Assembly (NCBI GenBank): GCA_022494885.1
Contig: JAGVSM010001439.1
Coordinates: forward strand, 55,352 to 119,351
Direction: 5' to 3'
Source: Micrasema longulum
Taxonomy: Eukaryota; Arthropoda; Insecta; Trichoptera; Brachycentridae
DNA: 64,000 nucleotides
Under the pieces are notes generated by a model. It saw nothing but the letters and a program-made list of their open reading frames with translations. It made no database searches and was not told the DNA's origin. The translations under genes and the position numbers were made by a program. Positions 43,320-54,599 of the stretch are shown one piece after another (the first letter of the stretch is position 1; the number at the start of each line of letters is the position of its first letter).

Positions 43320-43620
43320 TTAGCTATTCGTCAATGCACTTTGTAGCTGCAAGATGTTTATTAATTTAGCTTCCGTGTAAATGTTATTATCAATAATATA
43401 TTTATTTAATACTTAAATTTCGCAAATAGGGTCTAAAATTGCAACTGACGCACGACGTGTTGTAATCAAAACAAATAGTAATTTTTTTAATGAAATTAAA
43501 TTATAATGAGAGTTCGTGCGCTCTGTAGCTGCAATACGTGTTAGGATACTTATTGTTAAATTCTATTGAGATGATTTTCACAAAAATGGCGCTATGTAAA
43601 TCATCCTTTATAGTAATAAT
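43320..43620 (+). repeat. LINE 3' UTR remnant plus L2 tail
   Basis: Repeated motif CACTTTGTAGCTGCAAGATG (43339), CGCTCTGTAGCTGCAATACG (43520), related to the tail of the RNase H LINE at 45310-45450. 43575-43612 has AAAAATGGCGCTATGTAAAT, an L2-type tail. Confidence 0.45.
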
Positions 43621-44485
43621 TTTCAGAATGGATGGCCTAAAAAATTAAATACAAATTTTCCATTGGGAAATTCGAGTTTACTTCCATGGTTTACCAAAAA
43701 AAAATATCAGTAGTATTTATTTTATTTATTGGTCAAAACTGTTTTATAAAATAAAAATCATAGGTTATATATATAAATCATGTATACACAATTAATAATA
43801 ACGTTTCAATCTCTCTAATATAATAAAAACTCATGTTTAGGAAGGGAGTTCGTTTTACATTTTCTAAACAAGTTCCTTAAAATTATATATTATATTTTAA
43901 AAGTACCTAACATAATTTTCTTCTGTATGGTGAGTCCCGCGTGCTTTCGTGTTTTGTATTGATTTCAAGATTTCTGAAACATTATTAAAGTTTTTTCCCC
44001 ACATATTTATAAAGATTTAAAGCCGCAGTTGTATTGCATATATGTAAAATTAAATTATTTGGAAATCTAAGGTTTCGAAAATTTTCTGATTTCGCGGGTT
44101 ATTTATTGAAATTTTGTGTAATAGATTGAGGGTAGATCTAGTTCTTTATAAACTAAATTTGATGGGTTAGTTCTAGGCTTTTTCAAATATAATTTAGTGA
44201 CTGTTTTTTAGGCAGTCAAAAGCAGACGTAAATTTGACTTGTAAGCTCCTCCCCAGCCTATGACTCAACAATTTGAATATTTTTTGGATAATTAATTATT
44301 TCTGTTGAAATATCTAAATAAGTGTTCTAACTCTTTTTACCATAGCATTTATTTGTGATTTACATTTCATATTAATATCTAGGATAATACAACGGCAGGT
44401 ACTTTATATAATAAGAATTCTTTATTGTAGTACATGTTTGGGGGGAGCATGAGTTTTTTAAAGTAACGTTCTCGATTTTCTAACA

Positions 44486-45560
44486 AAGGTTTTGAAAGAT
44501 TGTAAATCAGGGGTCCAAGCAATAGCTGATCGAAATTCAGCCAACCCAATTATTATGGACATTCATACAGATACACAAAAACTAAAATCCAGATCACAGA
44601 ATGTGTACATCGGATGGATAAGAAGCCACTGCGGAATCCAAGGCAGTGAAAAAGCAGATGAAAAGTCTCGAGAAGCTACTCTTAAAGAAAACAGCTCCTG
44701 ATTTTGCCGAATTTTATGAACAAGAAAATAAAAAGCAGAACTCTAAAGCTCTGAACGACCGGTATTTAAGTGAAACTACTGGACAGTTAACTAAATCTTT
44801 TCCAAAAATTTTTCGTGTCTTTGATTTCAGGAAAACGCAGCAAGTTGGCTACGAACTGATTCATTCCTCACTGGCCACGGTGGTTTTATGAGCTATCTTA
44901 ACCAATTTAAGCTCTCGGAAATCAATAGCTGCCCATGTGATAGTGAGACACCCCAAGATGTCCCTCATTTGTTGAAGCATTGTCCCATTATTAGTTTAGA
45001 GCGAATGCGGCTAGAGGCGCGATGTAGAAATCTGAGTGAGTCGTTGGAACAATAGGCATAATCCCCCAGTAACTACACACGTGCGTTTCCAGAAATTATC
45101 GAGCAGCCAGTAGGCCACATGGTGACGGTATCTACCTACTGTATACAAAATCTTCTCTTCCGACATCTATCTCCCTTTGTTAACCATGAAGTTGAAACAG
45201 TTTTTGATTTATTTAGTTTTTTATCGCTTATTTCTTGGCATGAACACTTGACCAATTTACTACTATGCTCTATTTTTTATAAATTTATTGATATCATTTT
45301 AACTTTGCTGGAATTCCACTCGTCCATGCGATTTGTAGCTGCACGATGATTGGTTATCTAGCTTTCATATATCAACTTTAAAATAATTAAATTTTGTAAA
45401 TGGGGTCTAGAATTCCAATCGTCTATGCGCTAAGTAGCTGCAAGACGTGTTGTAATCTTACTCCTTTTTATTATTCATATTATTATTTTTTTAATCATTA
45501 ATACACTAAATTTATTTGTCAATTTTTAAAATGTGTAAATGGGGGCTAAATTTCTAACTG
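44486..45560 (+). mobile_element. R1/I-type LINE, RNase H domain and 3' end
   Basis: VLKDCKSGVQAIADRNSANP and VYIGWIRSHCGIQGSEKADE are the RNase H motifs with aspartate and the W-I-x-S-H block. A one-base frame change near 44690 leads to TAPDFAEFYEQENKKQNSK. Then LSEINSCPCDSETPQDVPHL, LKHCP is the terminal zinc-knuckle-like motif. The 3' UTR holds two copies of a TGCGMTNNGTAGCTGCA motif (45325, 45427). RT is absent. Confidence 0.8.
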
Positions 45561-45882
45561 TCAGTAATAAGTCATAAGGACTTATCACGTGAAGTAATAT
45601 TAAACATGGTAAAAATAGTAAAGGTAATCGGTGAAATAAATATAAATAAGATGCAAAATACCGAACGCTCTCAAAGTGGAACGAAAGGTCTGTTGATGTC
45701 TATCAGTAGTCCTGCTTCTCTTGAATGAGTTTTCTGTGGTTTCCACTTCTAAAAGCAACGTTGGAGATGTTCCTTAACAAGGCCACAGCCGATTATTCCA
45801 TCAGATCCTCACAGTCAGAGAAATAAGAAGGAACATCCTACCTTTTGCAGTAAATATAAGCACAACCGATTTAAATTCAATT

Positions 45883-46000
45883 ATGCCGTATTGTGTCGTT
45901 TGTAAGTGTCAAAAGACTGCTGGGATTAAAAGGAAATAGGGTGGGTCACATTTTATGTGTAAGTAGCGAATTCCCAAATAATATTATTTCAGAATTCGAT
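45883..46000 (+). pseudogene. THAP-like first exon (copy 1)
   Basis: ATG at 45883 starts MPYCVVCKCQKTAGIKRK and then meets TAG. The M-P-x-C...C spacing is the start of a THAP C2CH zinc finger. No second half was found. A GTGTAAGT donor-like site is near 45956. Confidence 0.4.
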
Positions 46001-46455
46001 GATTTTACCCTCTGTCAGATTGTTAAGTAAAACAAGGTCGACGTTTTATTGGTATTGCCAGGGTAGTCGATTTCACTACCTGGCTTTCTACTAAAAAACC
46101 TTAGTATAATATTAAACGGTGTATTAATTTAATTAACTAACAAATACGGTTGCCCAGTAAAAGTACTCATTCTTTTTTAAAGTCCAGTCAGTAGATTATT
46201 TTTTGGGGTAAAACATAAAATTACACAAAATAATCTTATATTGTGTGATGATAATATATTATTCGCGGTCTGGTAACATTACGCGGCCTTTCCACGCATG
46301 CGCGCAGGCGGGAAGTCAGACTTTTGGACACAGTGCTAAGTATGCAAACAGGATTCTACGCGCCTTCTGGTATATTATTATAAGGTAATTCTATATCTTG
46401 CACACGATAAACTGAACAAAAAATAAGCAACTTTCATTAAAAAGAGCTCATTTAA

Positions 46456-46480
46456 ATATATATATATATATATATATATT
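46456..46480. repeat. TA dinucleotide microsatellite
   Basis: Uninterrupted alternating T and A, about 12 units, inside AT-rich DNA. A similar run is at 55918-55937. Confidence 0.8.
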
Positions 46481-46984
46481 ATCATAAAATAATTTATTTC
46501 CTACCTACCCCACCATACACATAATAATATTTAGTAAGATTTGTTGTAATTATAAATTAATATTATTGTTAAAAAATCATCAGTGCCTTCAAACTGGTTG
46601 TCAATACTATAACATGTAGATATTATATTATTTTTGAACACGTTTTACCTGCCGCCTTTTGCTCACGGCATTCCTGATCAAAGGTAAAAATTTCAAACCA
46701 TTAAAAAAATCTAGCAGCAGCAGGTTACTTAGAAAAATCGCTCGGTATTTCTATAGTCCGATGTCGGAATAATGATTGCCGTCGACTGAGTGCCATGCAA
46801 ACTTTTATATATTTGTTAAGTGGAGACCAGATCTAACAGAAATAATGCCGCGGGAATTTCGTTGCCTCGCTTGGATTAGTATTTAATTTAGTATTCCACG
46901 AGTAGTTCTCGAGAGTGGTTATGTCGATCTTCGTTTCGGCGTACAATTTAAAACGATCTTTATCTCGATAATTATTAAAAATCG

Positions 46985-47400
46985 ATGCGCGAAAAGTACT
47001 TACCTCTGAGTATTGTTTTTGGTGTCTTCGCTAGTTAAAAAGTTATTTGAAAGTTCGCCTGCTATTCAAATTTGACAGTTAATCAAATCGCTCGTGCGCG
47101 CGGCTGCGCGTTCATAACTTCATGGCGTTTACCGCGCGCATATTTTGTTTACATCGCGTTGAAATATAATATTTACGCTATTGTTATCTCTCGCGTTTAA
47201 TTTGCAATTAAAATAACATGAAATATTTCCAACTTACGCACGAATAAAGTACACGAGGCAAAGCGAGTGAGTGTATCTGTGATCTTTTGTGAATATTGTC
47301 ATTTTGTGAATGGTTTTGTGATATTTTTTGTGCCCCAATCCTGAGGATGTTTTAATGGATTTAAAATGGCTGGAAACCTGTTGATGGTGAGAACCGCTGT
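46985..47400. promoter_or_regulatory. CpG-rich possible bidirectional promoter with first exons
   Basis: 47085-47165 is unusually CpG-rich (GCTCGTGCGCGCGGCTGCGC). On the minus side, sequence ending ATACTCAGAG at 47004 meets a perfect GTAAGTACT donor. On the plus side a putative leader ends ATGGCTGGAAACCTGTTGATG (47366-47386) directly before GTGAGA. Either could be a first exon of a gene lying outside what I can trace. No coding continuation was found in the window. Confidence 0.35.
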
Positions 47401-47677
47401 TCATTACATATGTAATAACTGCTTATTTCTTCTGGGAAATGAAAATATGAATTTTCCGTCCTTTTAAACTGTGCCACGTGCATAGATTTAACATTTTTAA
47501 AACCACCGCGAAGTGAGTACATACCTACAATCACAGAATTAAAAATAATTCAGAAACCGCATACGCACATCAAACAGAAGGCGACTAAACTACTCATAAA
47601 TGAGTAGGTTTACGTTTCGACCCATTAGTTTCTTTGTAGATGTCGCTTAGTACGCAACTCCTGATTTGAATTCAACT

Positions 47678-47790
47678 ATGCCGTGTTGTGTCCTTTTAAA
47701 GTGTAAAAATACTGCTAGGATCTTAACTTTTTTTACCCTACTTTGCTCATCTAATGAAAGAACTAATGAAAATTAGACATCGGATTAAAC
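47678..47790 (+). pseudogene. THAP-like first exon (copy 2)
   Basis: ATG at 47678 starts MPCCVLLKCKNTARIL, then drifts into a non-THAP reading. It is preceded by TTGAATTCAACT, matching TTAAATTCAATT before copy 1. Confidence 0.4.
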
Positions 47791-48944
47791 AAATCTATCG
47801 TGGAAATTTGACCGACATTATCTTTAAAACATCAAATATTATTTAACATGATATAAAAATATCCTTTTCATGTAAAATAAATTTTGTTTTATATTTTAAG
47901 TTTAAAGTTCATTAATTCAATTACTCTTATTAAATGACCCTTTACTTATCTACTCTGTTGTGCCATAAAATATTTCCGCGTGCATAATAAAATTTTAGAG
48001 AAATTAAAGAGATTGCTTATTTTTAACCTTACATTTGTGTTATACTTATATTTTTTCCCATCGTGCAATATTATGCGGTGGCATCACGAATGCGCGCGGC
48101 GAAAGTGAGGCATAGTGGGGGAATTATTGGACACAGTCCGATGTATTCAAATATGATTCTACGCTCTTTCTGGACTATTCTTAATTCTATGCCTACAACA
48201 AATTAATGTAAACGAGTATTTTCTTTCGAATGAGGTTAAAAATTTAATTCAGTGAGTAAAATATACACGTGGGAACCTTATTTACTAATTAAATATTTTA
48301 ATTTATTACGAAATAGTGACTCAAGGGCATTTTGAGTGTCTTAAAGTAATTACATTACTATCTTTCTTAATTATTATGATTTATTTTTATATCTAATTAC
48401 CCATCTACAATGAAATACACACCTACTTAAAATTATTTATTAACACAATTAATACAGCAATATATTGTGGAAATTAATACTGAGCATACTTAAGTAGCGG
48501 TTATTTAATCTGACGACAATATTTTCAAGATTTAAAAAATTTACAAAATACGCATGTATTTATTAATATGTAGGTAGTATACATTTGCATAATATATCAA
48601 CCATAGAATTAAGAATAGTCTAGAAACCGCATACGCGCAATAAACAGAGACGACTATCTTACATTCCGAGAACCCGATGACAAACTATTATAAAGCACCA
48701 GTAAATGACCACCCCCCAGTAAATGACCATTGGTTAATAAAACACAATGTAATACGAATTGCTACATGTGTCCAGTCAAAAAACTTTTAACACTAGAAAC
48801 TATGACAAAAGCAGTAGGCGTACACATCTTTTGGTAAGAAACAAATCTATCAGTTTTAAACTTAGTTGCCAAAAGGTAATAGTGCGTCTTCCCGTTTTTA
48901 TAAGGAAAGGTGTGGTAAGTGTTTTGTTTGATGCTATTTCTTAT

Positions 48945-49915
48945 GCAATTTATTTATTTATTTATTAACATACACGGCATAATTGCCTTTTACAAATTTA
49001 TAATATAAACATATAAGGTTTTATATTTTTTAAACTACATATTAGCACTCAAAACTAAGGAACAATAATCAAGCCTAAAAATTATATAACATAATATTTA
49101 AAAAAAAAAAAAAGTTTAAATAAAACAAAAGTTTGAAATAAAAAGTATACGAGAACTTTAAAAATTAATATAAAAAGTAAATCAAATTTTAAACATAATA
49201 AGGTTTATAATAAAAATATATATAAAAAAAAAAAACAGAAAATCATATATGAAGTAACTACATTAAATATGATTACTGCTCATCTTTGAAAAAGTTTATA
49301 AGGTTTGTTCTATTAGAACAATACCCCACATTAAATATATCCGATATGTGGGAACAACTATTGCCGAGTTCATGAAGTCGGCTCAATACGGCATTACAAT
49401 CATACACTGTGCGTGAGTTACTACTGCAAAACGGTGGCACCCGCCTAGTTATCCTTCCAGGCACCCTGAAGTTGACGAGTGACAAAAGTTCTGGGCAATC
49501 CCATATAGAATGCACAATTTTATACAAATTTAACAGGTCTATAATTTTTCTTCTATCGTTAAGTTTAAGCAAATTTAATGTTTTTAATAAAAAATCGTAA
49601 TTTAAAAATTCATGACTAATTCCAAGTTTAAAATTTATGTATCTTAAGAATTTTTTTTGGACCCTTTCCAGAGAATTTTGATGACAATTGTAGTAAGGAG
49701 TCCAAATTGTCGAGTTGTACTCTAACTGACTTCTCACTAAAGAAGTATACATCAACTTCAAAGTGCCTATGTTTTTGAATTCATTAGTCACACGTAACAC
49801 GAATCCCAACATTTTCAGAGATTTACTAGTTATGTTGTTAATGTGACTAATGAAGGATAATTTTTGGTCGAAAATGACGCCTAAGTCGCGCACGCTAATT
49901 CTTTGAATATATCCA
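48945..49915 (-). mobile_element. Jockey-like LINE, RT C-terminal half
   Basis: An open minus frame of 206 codons (49893-49273): RDLGVIFDQKLSFISHINNI, MLGFVLRVTNEFKNIGTLKL, LVRSQLEYNSTIWTPYY, LERVQKKFLRYI, VPGRITRRVPPFCS and a C-terminal FFKDEQ. These are post-RT blocks of Jockey-type elements. The 3' UTR (48945-49272) ends in TTTATTTATTTATTAACAT on the plus strand. It is the best preserved Jockey frame here and is 5'-truncated. Confidence 0.85.
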
Positions 49916-49999
49916 TATTCTAATGTGTTAGGGTGTTTTATAATGTTATGATGTAATTAAATCTGAGTATTATTTTTACTGAGGTAGTAGTGGTCATTC

Positions 50000-50345
50000 A
50001 CTGGTGATTATGCTATTTTTTTAGAGTAATATTAATTAAAATTGTAATACTCGTATTTCAATAAAAAAAGTTAAAGTACTCAGGCAAATTAATGTGTTTT
50101 TTGTTGTTTTCTTTTATTTTGTACGCTTAAATAATGAAATTTACACCTTTAATGTGGATTTCACTACAAGCTGAACCTTAAACGGTCATTCATTGGTGCT
50201 TTGACCCTAGTTTATCGGGACAAAATATATTTTAATATTTGAAAAAAAGTATATTATTAAGTGTCCTCGGCACGGGTAACCCCAGTGAGGTCACATTATT
50301 TTTATTATTAATTATAGTTTGTGAGACAAAAAATATGAATAAATA
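50000..50345 (+). repeat. LINE 3' end with conserved CTCGGCACGGG block
   Basis: GTGTCCTCGGCACGGGTAAC, then CCCAGTGAGGT, followed by an AT-rich end. The same block appears at 56618-56650 after a coding tail and, inverted, at 25035-25065. Confidence 0.45.
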
Positions 50346-50781
50346 ATACTTTGTTTTTTTTTTATTTTTATAATGTATAAATGTTGTAATCGTGTGTGTA
50401 TTTTATTGAATAAAGACTCTACATCAGAAAAAAAAGTTACTTGCAAATGTCTTTAACCAAAGCGATTAAATTCTTTATTGACACGAATGTCGATTGTTGT
50501 AAAATCGATATTAAAAAAAACTTTACTGGCATCCCTAATAGGCTTTTTTCATTATTTTTAGTTTGAAGTTTGAATCTAAAATATCTCTTTTTAGTCTTAT
50601 TATTAATTATTTGTTCATTACTCTAATCTCCAACATCGTGAACATCCGTGTGCCGATTTAAAATAAAAATAAATATAGGACACCCGTATTTTGAAATGGA
50701 AGTAGTGATGTACCTAATAATTTATTTAAGAAAGTGCATTAAAGTTATCGCTATCGACCAAACACAATTTTATGTTATAAG

Positions 50782-51850
50782 TATTTGATGGATACAAAAG
50801 GAGAAAAAACAAAATATCATTATGAAATACCCTTAACCCTTTATTGGACACCTAAAACAAAGTGGTATACATATATTATACCACCAGATTTAATAGGTGT
50901 TGTCACAAGAGTATCAAATAACGTACATGGTAGATCAGTCTACCACTCCGTGCGTGGCCACGGTGGCGAGCGCTTGCGGCGCGGCGCAGTGTGCGGGACG
51001 CGGTGCAGGCCAGGCTATTTATTTATTAATTTATATATTTTTAAAACCCGTTAGGGTTATGTAAGAAATATCATAGGGTCTATCCATGTTACGTCTCATC
51101 TGGTTATTTACCACGCGGTTTGCGAGAAGTCAAACCACTTTGAAAAAAGACAAAAACAAAGTTTTGTTTTGTTGAGAGTTGCATTTATTATTTATTTATT
51201 TATTGTGGATAACTTATATAGCGCCATTTTCGTAATAAAATACCTCAAGGGCGCTTTACATGGTGATTCTATTGTTAAGTTAATTTTAATTGAAGCTTTT
51301 AAATTTGTAATTTAATTAAAATAATTTATTTTGTTGTCACGTGCTACGGATTTATTCAAATGATTTAGAGAACAAGTGGGTTTTAAGTTTTTTCCGAAAC
51401 ATCACTTCACTTTCACAGCCTCGCACCCTGCTGGGAGAGCATTCCATGCCATAGGGCCTGCGACCACAAATGCGCGTTCACTAAATTTAGTGCGCTGTTT
51501 GCGTAGAGGTATAATAACTTTTCCTCTCGCCGTAGACGTAGCTGATCTAAGCGTGAGACGCCTGTCAGCTAGTTCATCTGGAATGCATAGTTCCCTTAGA
51601 TATTCCGGAGCCGAGTTGTGCAGTGACTTTATACATAAGCCAACAGAGTTTGTATTCGACCCTCTGTGGAAAACGTAGCCAGTGTAGTTCCCGAAGTAGT
51701 GGAGTGATATGACTGAACTTAGAGATTCCGAATTTTTCCGAAAGATATTTACCTTGTCTAAGTCTTTATTTCATCTTTGAGTGTTGGGATCAGGCGGGAT
51801 ATTCTATACTCGTAGTGGGCCAATCGGGAAATCCACTCAAAACCTGAGTT
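50782..51850 (+). repeat. Duplicated segment, copy 2 (L2-filled site)
   Basis: 50782-51190 and 51749-51850 match copy 1 at 42726-43233. They are separated by an L2 insertion. The tail includes GTCTAAGTCTTTATTTCATC and TCCACTCAAAACCTGAG, as in copy 1. Confidence 0.8.
51195..51748 (-). mobile_element. L2/CR1-type LINE insertion (copy 4)
   Basis: The minus reading has SLHNSAPEYLREL, DELADRRLTLRSATSTARGK, ERAFVVAGPMAWNALPA, then the 3' tail with GGCGCT...TATATAAGTTATCC at 51207-51260. It is 5'-truncated with TATTT-like sequence at both flanks. Confidence 0.85.
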
Positions 51851-51945
51851 ATCGCTAATACGCTGCGATTGGAATGCCGGCGCCGTGCCCTATGCACCAG
51901 TAGGTGCGGATAGAGGGTTGATGACGATGACGATGTAACCCAGAC
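51850..51945 (+). repeat. RTE-type LINE 3' tail
   Basis: CTGCGATTGGAATGCCGGCG, then CCCTATGCACCAGTAGGTGC and GATGACGATGACGATG tail. Confidence 0.5.
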
Positions 51946-52384
51946 CTGTGTTTGTCAATACTCCTATTATAATACAATGCGCTCAAGATTCGGTCCACAG
52001 GTTCGTACGCGGTGACGCGACGTGAGGTGAAAGCTAACAAATGCACCGTTGAACTGAGTATAATCTCGCAGATTATTCTGTCAACTATACAAAGCCGTTG
52101 GAGGTTTGCAAGGAGAGCGTCAAAATACGGTTATTTTTATTTAGTATTCGTTACATACAAGCAAATACCGTAGAAATCGGTTAGTACATCGATTGTGCCT
52201 TTAAATTTAGCTATTTTTGGGTAATTATAAAATAAACATTGACATATTAATTTATAAACGCGTCCTATATTAGTGTAAAGTATTAAAAAGTAGTAACACG
52301 AAAACTTAACCGCAGTTATCGTCATATCAATAATTTGAATCAATCCGTAGCGTGTGATAACAAAATAAGTTTAAATTTATATGA

Positions 52385-52640
52385 ACTGAGAGAGAAAACA
52401 TTGTTGAGAAGGGATATGGAAGTCTAGGCATTTACAGGGCTTATGACCTGTCACTGGCTGGTTTAAATGGTCGCTTTACACACACAGTGTAACATTCACC
52501 ATTCTGCCCATGTTTAAACATCCACATTTCCTCAACTCTTCCATCTGTTGACTTTTGTGAAGTAAAGGAGCTGAAACCTTTATTATGTGGGTGAGATTCA
52601 TCCGGCTGAACCAAATCACCTACTAGGCAACGCCTGAAAA
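52385..52640 (+). repeat. Foldback MITE arm with extended interior
   Basis: GGAAGTCTAGGCATTTACAG, TTACACACACAGTGTAACA, then GTGAAGTAAAGGAGCTGAAA and TGAGATTCATCCGGCTGAA. The interior is longer than in the neighbouring complete copy. The right arm is missing. Confidence 0.6.
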
Positions 52641-52685
52641 CAATTTTCATATTTTTATACTTCTTCTTTTACCAGGTAGTTAATT

Positions 52686-53114
52686 CAACAATGTTTGCGT
52701 TTGTCCAAATGCTTGCAGACTGGCTGGATTTCCTCCCTAGGGAGTTATTCATATTTAAATTTATTTCAACAGAGAGTGAAAACATTGTTGAGAAGGGAAT
52801 ATGGAAGTCTAGGCATTTACAGGGCTTATGACCTGTCACTGGCTGGTTTAAGTGGCCACTTTACACACTGTGTAACATTCACTATTCTGCCCATGTTTAA
52901 ACATCCACATTTCCTCAACTCTTCCATCTGTTGACTTTTGTGATGGCCACTGAAACCAGCCAATGACAGGTCATAAGCCCTGTAAATGCCTAGACTTCCA
53001 TATTCCCTTCTCAAAAGTGTTTTCCCTCTGTTGAAATAAATTTTAATATGAATAACTCCCTAGGGAGGAAATCCAGCCAGTTTGCAAGCATTTGGACACA
53101 CCCAAACATTGTTG
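52686..53114. repeat. Foldback MITE, complete copy
   Basis: CAACAATGTTTGCGTTTGTC opens the element and GACACACCCAAACATTGTTG closes it. The arms are about 190-200 bases, highly similar and inverted, in a 429-bp element. The only unique middle is about 30-50 bases. It has no coding capacity. Confidence 0.82.
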
Positions 53115-53219
53115 ACTTTAAAATATGTATGTATTTCAAGTAATTTATAATATGTATAGTACGAGTATATTAATATATCACATACGATTTTTTTAAATTT
53201 TTATATACATGTACGTAAA

Positions 53220-53262
53220 TGGTAGAAATGCCGTAAATAAATAAATAAATAAATAAACATTT
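53220..53262 (+). repeat. AAAT microsatellite at a retroelement 3' end
   Basis: GCCGTAAATAAATAAATAAA and more units. Typical end of a LINE insertion whose body I could not delimit. Confidence 0.5.
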
Positions 53263-53765
53263 AAAATATGTTTGAAATTGAAATACCTTAAAAACGTCTT
53301 CTATGCTGTATGGAAACTTGCTATATGTAAAAAAATAGAAACTCCTTTCGAAATAATGTGCAGTACAAAAGTAAGTGCGATATAAGTGACTTGTTTAGCA
53401 ACCTTTATCTGTGGGAAAATAATTTATTTTACCATACTGAAATAATTTTAGTAAGCATGTCTGACATGACATTAAATTAAAGTGGATGTTCTTTATGGGA
53501 AAAAATGTACAGACGCTTATTTGTTTCGTCAGTAGTTTCTCACATATGAAGACATAATTTTATAAATGACAAACAGTAAAAAGTAATCTTTCGTGGGTTA
53601 AATTCTGTGGGTACGGTCCTCATTTTTGTTTTGTAGTCGATTTTAGAATTTGTGCGATGCTCATTTTTTACGTACGCGGGCAGTATTGCTTCGAACTGTC
53701 AAACGCTCTGTCGGTAATTTTAAGATTGTTTATCGTATTTAGTGCTAATTACGTAAAAATTCATT

Positions 53766-53836
53766 ATGCCGACTTGTGCCATGGAAGGATGTTCAAATAG
53801 AACTGGAAAGGGGAGAAAACGCTTCAGTTATCACAT
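53766..53836 (+). CDS. THAP zinc-finger first exon (copy 3)
   Basis: MPTCAMEGCSNRTGKGRKRF, then SYHM, shows the expected C-x4-C half of a THAP C2CH finger (C4, C9) and the basic RKRFSYH that leads to the F-P region. An exon end at 53836 before GTATTA would interrupt it at the usual THAP first-exon position. Without splicing, TAA follows at 53853. The preceding DNA looks like a leader. No second exon was found in the window, so a partial gene or relic. Confidence 0.5.
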
Positions 53837-54249
53837 GTATTATCAAATATTATAAATTTTCACATTAATACGTTTTTTGGTAGTTTTCAACATAAATGCA
53901 CCACTGCTTTTTTACTATCATTTGAGCAATTATTATAGCATTTGTTTCTGTGTAATTCAAATACCCAATTTTTTTTTTCAATCGTTTAAATCCAATTCAA
54001 ATAAAGTCATTTATAATGTTTATTGTTGCTTACTTTTATTTATTAAAAATGTTTTTAGTAAACTTGTTTCTAAATTAAAATAAACATTTTTATTGTACTC
54101 CCTACGAATCTCTGTAAAAATTCACCGTTGCATTTGTGACAACCCTGTTTTATAAACATCTGGAAACGAAAAACGTCTTCACTAAACAAACGACCACGGC
54201 CCCTTTTCAAAAATTCTTACAAACTTTGGAATAGTATGGACTCTAAGAT

Positions 54250-54516
54250 GTATATCGGTAGTCAGGTGGCAGAAGGGACCATCTGTAATTTTAAAAAATG
54301 TTCAGGAGAGCTGAAATACGACTCAATTTCAAGACTTTAATCCACAAACTAAAATATTTTAGTGTTGCATTTTAATAATAAATTACCATTCTAAATGACG
54401 CTGATTTGAAAAAAAAATTCTGCGTGCTTTTACTGAAATATTAATTAAAACTTTTGAAAACTAAAACATAGACGAAAATACAGATGGTCCCTTCTGCCAT
54501 CTGACTACCGATATAC
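54250..54516. mobile_element. hAT-like MITE with 8-bp target duplication
   Basis: GTATATCGGTAGTCAGGTGG and CTGACTACCGATATAC are terminal inverted repeats extending about 40 bases (GGCAGAAGGGACCATCTG on each side). TCTAAGAT directly flanks both ends (54242-54249 and 54517-54524). The 8-bp duplication fits hAT or P superfamily transposition. No coding capacity. Confidence 0.78.
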
Positions 54517-54599
54517 TCTAAGATTAGTCTCGACTGTCCTTGTCTTGTTTTAGGAAGTTGTATGAGTGTATGATATTTTTCTGATATTCTCGTATTATG

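Larger units (their letters stand above)
46005..48660 (+). repeat. Ancient duplication carrying THAP-like exons
   Basis: 46255-46385 (ATTACGCGGC, ACGCATGCGCGC, TTGGACACAGTGCTAAGTAT, ATTCTACGCGCCTTCTGG) aligns with 48068-48185 (ATTATGCGGT, GAATGCGCGC, TTGGACACAGTCCGATGTAT, ATTCTACGCTCTTTCTGG), an offset of about 1.8 kb, like the two THAP starts. A further pair, AGAAACCGCATACGC, lies at 47552 and 48622. Copies have diverged substantially. Confidence 0.55.
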
